Assembly: GCA_027924585.1 (NCBI GenBank)
Contig: BSBM01000597.1
Location: 6,029,501-6,093,500 of the forward strand
DNA length: 64,000 bases
Source of the DNA: Larix kaempferi
Lineage: Eukaryota > Streptophyta > Pinopsida > Pinales > Pinaceae
Direction of reading: 5' to 3'
Both the position numbers and the translations under genes were made by a program. The notes beneath the pieces are model-generated. The model saw only the letters and a program-made list of their open reading frames with translations. It had not been told where the DNA came from and made no database searches. Positions 45,761 through 55,687 of the stretch are shown here, piece after piece (the first letter of the stretch is position 1; every line of letters starts with the position of its first letter).

Positions 45761-48590
45761 TCTACATTTCAATATTATCGATCCAATATGTTAATTAAAA
45801 ATTTTGAAATAATTTAGATATACAAGGGCACAAATCAACTACATTGGTGTTAACAATAGCAACTTGACCAAGAACTAAGATGAAAGCACTCAATTTGATG
45901 ACAAGTTGAATTGCAAGATCAAATGCAAAAGAAAGCATAAAACTAGGCATTGATTCTTAGTTATATTTTCGTAATGTTTTAACTAATTAGGAATTATCTC
46001 AAACAAGCAAATAAACTTATCAAAAATATCAGGGAAGACTTATTATAAATGATAATTTTGCAACATATATTATTATAAGGTCAATCCTGATAAAATTAAG
46101 GCCTTTGCCTAAAAAATGAAACTAGGCCTTTAGATACTGCTTGGTTTCTTTGCTAATACTTCCTTCCATATAGGTGTAAGGAACTATGGAAGAGTTGTTA
46201 GGGATGCTGATTTTGCACCATATCAAAGTTAGCCAATAGGATGAGAGGCCTCTACACATCAAGGAAAATGGAAACCAAATTTTAGTGGATTCCTATAAGG
46301 GTCTACTGACCACCTTGTAATAGATGTCTACATCCTAGTCATAGTTGCAAGATTTGTAAAATATACTAATCTATGTTGGAAAACCTTAACTCTGCAACCA
46401 AATGCAAACTTGTTTCTCAAGCATTCTTTTGTAATTTTAAAATTTCCAAAATTCATAATATTAAACAAGGGATACATATTATTTTGTGATTTTCTAAAGC
46501 AGCACAGTCATCCATTGATGTCAAGGTAAAAGAATCACTTCCTTATATCCTCACACAGATTAATGGACAGAAGTAGAGACCTAGAGGGTACTGCAATCAA
46601 ATAGAATATGAGTCTCTTAAGACCTAGAGACTCAGTTAATCTAATTAGATTACATTGGAATATTGCATTCTTATTTATGTACCTCAACATTTCAGAGGCA
46701 AAGATATTAGAGAGTTTAGTTTATTTCCATAAATATAATTCAACGACTCTTTACTATGAAGATATGAATGCTTCCTCACCAATTTTGTATATATGCAATC
46801 TTTTTTTCCCATGTACATATATTATTTTCCTTGTTTACTATTTTTATATGCTTCAAGATCTGCTAAATTGATTCCTCATGTTAAGGACCATTTTAGTGTC
46901 AAGACCATTTTAGTGTTAACTTCAACTATATCCTTTCAATTGATGTTATTGAATAGAGTCTGAAGATATGCTAAATTGGTTCTCCATGTTTAGGATCATT
47001 TCAGTGTAAACTTGAACTATATCCTTTAAATCGATGCCACTGAGTAGAGTCACATATCTTGAAATATATTGCTATAGGAAAAACTAATGAAATGGAGGTA
47101 ACATTTCCAAACTTTGGGGATCACTCATAACATCTATCATCATCTACCCTATGACATAGAAAACTGATATGATATATTTGATTTTTGAGTTTGATATGTT
47201 TTATAAAATACAACTAGGTCTTTATATTTCTAATCTATATAGAGACAAAGAGGTTACTACGAATATCCATAATTTATATTTTGAATAAATCTCCTCTCAA
47301 GAACATTTTGAATAGATTTAGTGGTCACATTGGTAAATAGAATGTTTGGGCTTTCTGATGAATCAGATAGGCAGGGAATCAATCTTAGTGAATGCAATAA
47401 AAAACATAAATGTGATCAAGAATTAAGTGGAGAGATCTACATACCAATGTCTTGTCTTAATGGGCCAAGCCCTAAGATGAGGGAATCGGTTATTTGTTTG
47501 TAAGGTTAGATGTTGCAATATATAGATCTAATGGAAAGTATCGCATTCATGAGTGTCATTTGAATACATTCAAACTAATCTCGGATATGATGAAATCCAC
47601 TTTCACTATCATTCAATGCATCATGTGTGAATTCAATATATGCATATAATTTGAGCTTTATAATTTTTTGTTTATATCAATGTACAATTTAGATGAGTAT
47701 ATACATCCATTCAGAGAAGTATATATATAATCCAGTCCATCTAAGAGAGATATCCATTCACAACATCCATCACAGAGACAGATACCTTTCCTATCCATCA
47801 GAGACAGATGCAGGGGGGGTTAGATACATATAAAGTCCATCCATCTAATAAAAAATATAGACATTCACAGCTATGAGAGGGATACACTACTATCTACCTA
47901 CAATATGAATTCACAGCTATGAGACGAGAGGGATATATGTCCTATCTACCTTCCATATGAGAGAGATAGAAATTGGATAAATTGTACATGGGGAGAGAGA
48001 CATCCATGCGATAAACTCTGCATGGGGGCAGGGACCCAAACTACACTACACATAGGAGCAACAATTTTTTCTAAAGCGGTCTTAAAGAAATTTTTCTATG
48101 AGCAACCAATGTGGACCTCCGAAGTTACAATGTTTCAGAGAACTGTCAAGCCTAAATATTTCAATAAAAAATAAAAGTGTTATCAAACAAGGATTTAACT
48201 TATGGGATATCAGTTGGATACCTATATATTGTCATAACTGTGAATTTGTAGAGGAATATTTCATGGAATGCACTTAGAGCCACAACATGGCATCTAGGTG
48301 AAACAATATCAAAATTTTATCCATCCATTCATGCCAACAAATATGCATCCATATTATCGTGAATTTTTTATATGCACATCATGCCTACTACTTAAATAAG
48401 ATACACTTGAATTTTGTCTTCTATGTATGGATAATACGAAGGAAATAGGATCCAATTAAGTGGATTTACCTCTTATGCTTAGTCGCTTGATACACACACT
48501 ACATCATATTAACAACGAGCTAGCTTGAACCACACACCAACTACTTTATCTATACAGACTAGAAGTACAATGATACCAAAAAACAAAAAC
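45761..48590. other. CACTA 5' region or intron, no gene seen
   Basis: AT-rich, with only short unconvincing open frames. At 47680-48060 there is purine-rich simple sequence around GAGAGGGATA and CATCCATC motifs. If the exon proposed at 48595-48700 is real, most of this stretch is a large intron of the transposase gene. Confidence 0.4.
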
Positions 48591-48594
48591 ATAC

Positions 48595-48711
48595 CTGTGA
48601 ATTTGTTGTAGAGGGTCTCAGTGATTGTGATTTTTTGTCCTCCTCTTCAGAAGCCTCCACATTTGGTCCGTGGATGGCTTATCTTCCATGCCAAATGCCA
48701 TGTTTATATAG
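48595..48711 (-). promoter_or_regulatory. Possible transposase promoter and first exon
   Basis: The minus strand reads TATATAAAC (48711-48703), then ATG, GC-richer sequence and ACAG/GTATGT at 48595, a good plant splice donor. The order TATA box, short 5' exon, donor suits the start of the CACTA transposase transcript, 3 kb upstream of the first recognised domain. No transcript evidence; the ATG lies very close to the TATA box. Confidence 0.3.
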
Positions 48712-48719
48712 ATTCCAAC

Positions 48720-49440
48720 TGAAAAATACCGAAAAAACTAAAACCCCAAATCCCCAAATATCGTTGGTTCAAATGCTCAAGCCGTCTCTTCAGATTAGTC
48801 TAAAAAATCCCTAAATAACTAAAACCCCGAATCCCCAAATCCCCAAATCCCATCGGCTCTAATGCTCAGGCCATCTAGTTGGCTCAATATGTATAGGTAA
48901 ACACCCAAAATCTCAAGGTAAACACTCTGCACCAGATCTCTCACACTCCAATTTAAAAAGCTCGAAATAACCATAACGTCCCAAAACCACAAATAACTAA
49001 AACCCCAACTCCCGAAATACCCAAATCCCCAAACAACTTTGCACCGTGCCACTCACCCAAAACACTCCCCAAAATTAATTAACTATCCACACTCCCGACA
49101 TTCGCTCCATCACTGCATTGTGACAATGAACTCTACACCGTATTACCACTTGCTCAAATTCCCACTCCTATACAGAGTGCCACTTGAGAGACTACACTTT
49201 CCCAAAATTCCCACTCCTACACCGCATAATTCAAAGTGCTCACCTGCAAGTCCTCCCCCACATAAAATGGACCATTGAACTTGCACCACCGACATAAAAA
49301 ATTACCTCCACCATTGCAACCCTAACCATGCATGCCTCTACACTGCACCACTCTGACACTCCCCACTCGCACAAACGATGTCCCGCCTCACCGAATTACA
49401 ACTCTGCGCCATTCTGCATATTCATGATTTTTTCCCACTC
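48720..49440. repeat. C-rich low-complexity stretch
   Basis: The + strand is rich in C and A: AACCCC, CCCCAAATCCCC and AACTAAAACCCC recur to about 49030. Looser repeats of ATTCCCACTCCTA and CTACACCG follow to about 49440. It is much richer in GC than the surroundings. No gene seen. Confidence 0.6.
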
Positions 49441-50129
49441 CGTTCCAGTCTACACATTCATGAATTGTAGTGTTTTTTTCCAAATGATATAAAATGTATC
49501 GAATTATGGTTAATCAATGAATGTTGTCCTATTCTGAACATGGCATGTTACTTTAAGTCTGCGTGGCACAATAACATATGTTTGAATAATTTTCCATGAG
49601 TGAACCTAGGTCATGTCTCCCAATATGTTATGTACCACTAACCTAGGTCATGTCTCTAGTTATCATGTTATGTACCACTAAGCTAATTTCTTAGCCTATG
49701 TTTTGGTTTAAAAAAAATTCTTAATTAGCTTATGTTTTGGTTAAAAACAGTTCTTAGCCTATGTTTAATATTCTTATGTTGCAATCAAGGCCCTCCCATT
49801 ATGGAAGAATTAACAATGTATATTTGTGGTTGGTTTACAATACTCTTGAAAGACCTCTTTGGATAAGAGGCCATGGAGGCATCTAATATTATGCCAAATT
49901 TACCTAGGTCGACTTAATGCACATGGCCCCAACCACATGAAAATAGTTTCTTGTATAAGCAAGATGTCTTGCAAGGGGTCCAACATGTTTTGATTAGCAT
50001 ATCTTCATTCTAGACAACAAGGTGAGGAGGAAGAGGAATAAGTGAAAGAGGTTGCTCGTCGTTCAGAATTTTTGGATGAAATTGCTAGTACTAGGGTTGA
50101 TTAATTTCATATATTCTATTTAATATTAT
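49441..50129. other. CACTA 5' non-coding stretch, no gene seen
   Basis: It contains a short duplication (ACCTAGGTCATGTCTC twice, near 49610 and 49645) and a repeated CTTAGCCTATGTTT. No coding region recognised. Confidence 0.4.
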
Positions 50130-50169
50130 ATACAACTTTCTAATATGCTTATGCCTAAGCACAAAGTTT

Positions 50170-50457
50170 ATAGTTATGATGAAAAAACACAACTTTAATA
50201 GTCTTTAGTCGCTATATGAGTCTTTAGTCATTTTTATTTATGTGACTAATATTTATTTAGTTATGCTTTTTACCCGACAATCAAATTAATCATTTATTTA
50301 ATCATTTTTATGTGTGTGACTAATTATGTTTTACCCGACAATCAAATTAGTCATTTATACATGTGTTGCAAAAAATTAGAGAATTTAGTCATTTTTTATT
50401 GTCGTGAGTAAATGTTTTAGTCACGCATTCATTTATATCACTTTCTCTACTAGTGAA
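50170..50457 (-). repeat. CACTA terminal and subterminal repeats (right end)
   Basis: The minus strand begins CACTAGTAGAGAAAGTG at 50457. Behind it TTTAGTCA/TGACTAAA-type motifs recur (50197, 50212, 50222, 50388, 50420), and a longer block ACCCGACAATCAAATTA is present twice (50272, 50334). CACTA elements end in CACTA and carry short subterminal repeats bound by their transposase. The right flank begins AAT (50458-50460), which would be one copy of the 3-bp target duplication. Confidence 0.8.
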
Positions 50458-50489
50458 TGATAGGTCACCGAATTTCTACAGAGTCAACA

Positions 50490-50980
50490 TTGTATGCATA
50501 ATGTGTAATTACCATGGAAACCCCTCTCTTGGTAAAACCAACAAGCCAGTGAGCTTACCACTCATCTATTAATCAAATATTCATAATAGGTGTTTACAAT
50601 CATGATTTTCTAGACCACAAATCACACTTCATTACATGATCATCATACTTGCTTCACACACCTTGCATAGCCATTACATCTTATTTATAGATGTAATACA
50701 ACCAACTACTCATCAATGACAATCCATAAATTCCTAACCACTTTTAGTTACTTTGTCACAATCAACTTGAATCAGTCAACTTTGGTCAATTTCCCGTTGA
50801 GATTTGGTCATTATGTTGACTTTCCATCGGCTAGTGGTTTTCCTTCAACCAAAAAACTATTTTGGTCAATTAGTCGATCAAACTTCCACTACATGTCTCC
50901 TTTAACTCAAGTCGACTTATACCAATTGACCATCGAATTTGCCAGTCAATTTACATGCAAAGAATATAACATTCCCAATA
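50490..50980 (-). repeat. Copia F 3' LTR (left, truncated)
   Basis: It shares long blocks with 55108-55687: GGTGTTTACAAT, GACCACAAATCACACTTCATT, CACACCTTGCATAGCCA and ATACAACCAACTACT. It ends ATTCCCAATA at 50980 where the other copy reads ATTCCCAACA. About the first 70 bases of the LTR are missing or unrecognisable. Confidence 0.8.
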
Positions 50981-50995
50981 TTCTCCCACTTGTCG
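50981..50995 (-). promoter_or_regulatory. Copia F polypurine tract
   Basis: The minus strand reads CAAGTGGGAGAA directly before the LTR start, a common form in plant copia elements. Confidence 0.7.
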
Positions 50996-51070
50996 TCTTT
51001 GCATAAATACGAGATTTAGAAATCCTATTCACTTTAGTAAGGATAACAAGCCCATCGTTTCCCTACACAA

Positions 51071-51433
51071 TTAAAACTTATTTGTGCTTATCGACTTGGT
51101 TAATGAGTTTGCAACATTCTTCATCATGTCTACCTTTTCCAATAATAGCTTCTGGTTCTCCACCATCTCTCTCACAAAATGGTATCGTACATCAATGTGC
51201 TTTGTATTTGAATGATATGATGGGTTCTTTGCCAAGAAGATTGTGCTCTGATTGTCACAATCCAACCAAACAGTGTGTTTTCCAAACCAAACATCTAAAC
51301 ATAATCTATACAACCAAACAACCTCCTTACATGCCTGAGTAGTTGCCATGTATTCAGTCTTAGTAGTTGACAATGCAATGACCGAATACCTTCTACTCAT
51401 CCAACTATTTGTTTCGTCAAATAGCTTGAACAC
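51071..51433 (-). pseudogene. Copia F RNase H
   Basis: A 120-codon open block: WMSRRYSVIALSTTKTEYMA, ACKEVVWLYRL, VWLDCDNQSTIFLAKNPSYH, TKHIDVRYHFVREMVE and VANSLTKSISTNKF. The catalytic glutamate (TEY) and aspartate (CDNQS) positions are present. It is the C-terminal end of pol; the start lies in broken frames to the right. Confidence 0.85.
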
Positions 51434-51699
51434 ATATATGTTGGTTGATCATCTACTGTCGATATCTCCAACCCAGTTAGAATCAACAAATCCATGTACA
51501 TTGGTTTCTTGGTTGTTCTTAGGTTCTCCTCCATAACATATTGCATAATATGTCATTCCATGCATATATCTGAATACTCTCTTGAATGTGGTCCAGTGCT
51601 CTTTTCCAAGTGTGACATGTACCTTCTCAATACTCCCACTGCATGGGAAATATTGAGTTGAGTATAGAGCCTAACATACATCAGACTACCTAAATCACT

Positions 51700-52420
51700 A
51701 GAATAGGGCACGCGTAACATGTTCTCTATTTATTCTTGTGTCGCAGTAAATTGTTCAGTAGATAGTTTATCTCTTATAAGAGTAGGGACCTTGACCGGTC
51801 TACTCTCTAGCATGTTGAAATGTTTTAGAACTATCTCAACATATTTTCTCGAACTTAACCAGATTCTTCTACCTGCATGATCTCTCTATATTTCCATTCC
51901 AAGAATGAAATTTTCTACTCCAATAACCTTCATGTTGAACTTGGAGGACATCTGCAGTTTTACCTCCTTTATCAAATCCATGCTATTTCTAACCAACAAC
52001 ATGTTGTTGAAATACACCACTACATATATGAAAATACCACCAACTTTATTCCCATAAACACGATGATCATCCTGACTTCTTACAAACCCCAAATTCTCAT
52101 TATACATATCAAACTTCTGATACCACTTACTAGGTAATTGTTTCATATCGTACAAAGACTTCTTGAGATTGCATACCAACTCCTTTTCTCCTTCATCGGT
52201 AAAACCTTCAGATTGCTTCATATAGATTTCTTCTTCAAGATCACCATGAAAAAATGTTGTTTTTACATCCATATGTTCTATCTCAAAATCAAATGTTGCA
52301 GCTAAAGATAGTAGTACCTTTATAGAAGTTAGCTTAGCAATAGGAGAGAAAATCTCACCAAAGTCGACTCCCTCGACTTGGCAATACCATTTTACTACGA
52401 ATCGAGCTCTGTACTTCTCA
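51700..52420 (-). pseudogene. Copia F reverse transcriptase
   Basis: Open from 52272 to 51886: MDVKTTFFHGDLEEEIYMKQ, LVCNLKKSLYDMKQLPSKWY, LGFVRSQDDHRVYG and the catalytic box region YVVVYFNNMLLV (52001-52015). Copia RT has two aspartates where this copy has two asparagines, so it is inactive. Upstream to about 52420, frames such as WYCQVEGVDFGEIFS-like text continue RT. The rest, towards 51700, is broken. Confidence 0.85.
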
Positions 52421-52959
52421 AGTTAACCTATTGCATTCAAATTTTTATTGAACAACACCTTACTATTGACATGTTTTACTCTATTTAGTAACGTGACTAG
52501 ATCCCATGTTTCATTCTTCTTCAAGAACTCCATTTCTTTTTCCATGGACATTTTTCAAAGTTTACCGTATGTCAATTCGATTTTTTCCTTTACCAACCTG
52601 GGATCATATTCTATGGAAAATAATGCAAAAGAAGAGTGAAAGTTATGTGGACTATACCTTTATGGTTTTTCCTTTCTCAACCAGATCTCCTGACATCTGG
52701 AATCTATTGTTCCACCTCTTTTCCAGATTCACTGGACTCTCCTAAATCCAAACTTTTCTCATTCATTTCAAACTATTGCTTTCCTATATTTTCTCTTTTA
52801 ACCTCTTCATCCCTAGAAGCGATTTAAACTTCTCTAAAGACTAAATATCTATTGTAAATTGAATTTCTAGTAACCAGACTCCATAGATTATACCATTTCA
52901 CTCCATTTTTGTACATGAAGAAAATGCAGTCCTCCAACTAGCTATCGAGTTTGGTTATT

Positions 52960-53700
52960 TTCTCCTTTGGTATATGCACAAAGGATTCACACCAAAAAAT
53001 TCTAAGATGTGTAAGAGAGAGACTATTAATACCCCATGCCTCATATGGAGTCTTGCTAACAAGATCCTTCAATGGTGACCTATTCACTAGGTAACATGCT
53101 ATTTCGACTGCCTCTTCCTAGAATTCTTGCATGACTCCTACACCACTAAGCATGCTCCTTGATTTATCCAACAACATTCTATTCATTCTTTCAACAACTC
53201 CATTCTATTAAGAAATGTAAGGAGTTGTTTTTTATCTACCTATATCATGTTGTTTACATAATTGGTTAAACACCTTTCCACAGAATTCTCCTTCATTATT
53301 AGTTTTAGCGCCTTAATCCTTTTACCAGTCTAATTCTCCACAAGATCTTTGAACTCTTGAAACTTCTCAAAACCTCATATTTCTTCATCATGAAATATAA
53401 AAAATTCATTATGGAGAAATCATGTATGAAATAAACTTTATACTAATATCCCCCTAGTGAAGAAACGAACACAGGTCCAAACACATCACTATGTATTAAC
53501 TCCAATATTTCCTTAGCCCTAGTAGCATTAGATGAGAACCTTACACGACTCTATTTACCATAAATACATTGTTAACAGAAGTCAACTTCTTTAGTACAAT
53601 AAGGAAGACCTTCGACCATATATTTACTCTACAGAGCATGAATACCTTTCTTACCTATATGTCCCATCTGTTTATGGCACAACATGGTCAAGTCAACTAG
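52960..53700 (-). pseudogene. Copia F integrase
   Basis: Broken frames with TPYIS, two stops, NGVVERMNRMLLDKSRSML near 53190 (third catalytic acid present), then EEAVEIACYLVNRSPLKDL and SKTPYEAWGINSLSLTHLRI. The region right of 53300 has the rest of the core and the zinc domain in poor condition. Confidence 0.7.
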
Positions 53701-55093
53701 ACAAGATATGTCGTCGAACTCATGAAAGACCACATTTTTACATCCATCAGTGTCTATTCTTCCCAATAGCTTGTACAAGGTTCTAGTTCAAACTCCTCTC
53801 CTCAATACCATCACTCCTTACACGATCTTTCACATATTTTTCTCAAATACAGATTGCACACCTGCATTCCCCATATTACTTATGGATATTAGGTTTCAAT
53901 CGAAACCTAGGATATGTAGTTCTCCTAGAAGTGTTCACATTCTTCCATCTTTTAGTTTCAATTGAACTTTACCTCATTCGACTATCCTAGTTAGTGAGTC
54001 ATATCCCAATAGGAAGTCACCAGCATCGTACTTCTCATATTCATAAAACCACTCTCTGCGAGGTGTCATATGATATGACATATAAAATTCGATCAACCAA
54101 GAGTCACAATACGGCTGTGTACTTGTGGAGGACAAATACACATCTCCATTCTCTTCTTGCGAAGTCTTACCTTCAATTGACTGACCTCGCTCAAACCTTT
54201 TTCTTTTCTCAATTTCTATTGACTTATAGTTTCATATATAATTCCCAACTTTATTGCATCACTAGCATGTTTTCATTGTTGGATCATGGGATCTAGTCTT
54301 ATATCTAACCCTCGAATTTAACTTTCTATCAAAGGTTTTTCCTTTTCCTCTATCTATTAGTCAACCTCTTACCATCAAGGAAACATGGGTCGAACCTTCC
54401 ATGCTCTTTCATTGAACCTTCCTTGTTCTTTCGTCTAATATCTTATGACAACATAGATGTAGGGACACCGTTGATATTCAATTTGATACTATTGCTTCCA
54501 ATAGCCATGACTAGAATGTCCCAAGAATCTGGCAATGAACACAATAGACTGGTGCATTTTTACTCCTCGATAATTTTAATACCCATAGAGAACAATTGAT
54601 TGATCACAGTGTTGAACACATTCAGGTGCTTTGTAACTAAGTCACCTTCACCCATCCTCATAAGATATAACTTCTTACAAAGAAACAACTTGTTAACCAT
54701 ATATTTCAGCTAGTATAAGTTCCCAAATTTTCTCATGGCTTCTTTGTAGTGTCTTCTTTTGATACATTTAGCAATACAAAATCTGCTAAACAAAGTTGAA
54801 TTGTACTCCTTTCTTTCCGTCGAATGTTTTCCAATATTCCTTTGACACACCAGCTGTAGTCTTTCCTAGGTCGACTACAACCCATTTTTCTCGATCCACA
54901 AGGAGATCCTACATTTCAAGCCTCCGAATCTCAAAATTTTCCCATTAAACTTTTCAAATTCTATCCTCAACGTGTACATCCATTCTAACTATAAATCAAT
55001 GTTTTAGGAAATTCCTACTACAACAACTATTCACTAGATCCAAGACCAAGCCAAACCCTTAGCAACAAAGGCGCCCCCCTACAACCAAATATA
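53701..55093 (-). pseudogene. Copia F gag and protease region, heavily decayed
   Basis: By position between primer site and integrase this must be gag and protease. No frame longer than about 70 codons remains on the correct strand, and I could not read a zinc knuckle with confidence. Confidence 0.5.
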
Positions 55094-55105
55094 GCTTTAA
55101 TACCA
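55094..55105 (-). promoter_or_regulatory. Copia F primer-binding site
   Basis: The minus strand reads TGGTATTAAAGC, a degraded initiator tRNA-Met type site two bases after the LTR. Confidence 0.7.
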
Positions 55106-55107
55106 TT

Positions 55108-55687
55108 TGTTGGTTCTTAATATCGATTACAATATATTTGCAAATTGATTCATATAGATAAACACAATTAAACATAAACAATGAAACACAATGCATCAAC
55201 ACATTACACATATAAACTACCGTGGAAATCCCTATCTTAAGGAAAACTAAAAAACCAGTGAGTTGACCGCTCATGTATTAATCAAACACTCGTAACAGGT
55301 GTTTACAATTGCGATTTGTTAGACCACAAATCACACTTCATTACAATATCATCATACTTGCTACACACACCTTGCATAGCCAATACATCTTATATAAATG
55401 TAATACAACCAACTACTAATTAATGACAATCGATAACTTCCTAACCACTTCCGGTTATTACATTACAGTTGACTTGGATGGGTAAAATTTAGTCAATTTC
55501 CCGTTGATATTTGATCGTTCAGTTAACTTTCCATCAACTAGTTGTTTTCCTTCAACCAAACAATTATTCAGGTTGGTTAATTGACTAGACTTCCACCACT
55601 TATCACCTCTAACTCTAATATACTTATACCAACCGACTATTGAATTTTCCAATCAATTTACATGAAAATACTATAACATTCCCAACA
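55108..55687 (-). repeat. Copia F 5' LTR (right, 580 bp)
   Basis: Bounded TGTTGGTTC (55108) and ATTCCCAACA (55687) on the + strand. On the minus strand it begins TGTTGGGAATG, a common plant copia start. Confidence 0.85.

Larger units (their letters stand above)
11304..50457 (-). mobile_element. CACTA (En/Spm-type) DNA transposon, split and missing its 3' end
   Basis: Transposase halves lie at 44878-45760 (N-terminal) and 11304-12898 (C-terminal), both on the minus strand. They are separated only by the copia A nest and its CCATC target duplication. The right terminus at 50457 reads, on the minus strand, CACTAGTAGAGAAAGTG, with repeated GACTAA motifs behind it. The left terminus was not found. 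It was probably lost where gypsy A adjoins near 11040. The original element without insertions would span at least about 7 kb. Confidence 0.8.
50458..55687 (-). mobile_element. Copia F: old Ty1/copia element, left LTR truncated
   Basis: The right LTR is 55108-55687, and the left LTR is recognisable from about 50510 to 50980. Primer site (55094-55105) and purine tract (50981-50995) fit minus-strand orientation. Decayed gag-pol between them is in copia order, with integrase (about 53000-53900) before RT (about 51700-52400) and RNase H (51071-51433). Stops and frameshifts are everywhere. The left LTR is cut where the CACTA terminus sits. Confidence 0.85.

Noticed and set aside
48720-49030. C-rich repeats resembling telomere repeats
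   Set aside because: Units are CCCCAAAT and AAAACCCC types with irregular spacing, not the plant CCCTAAA repeat.
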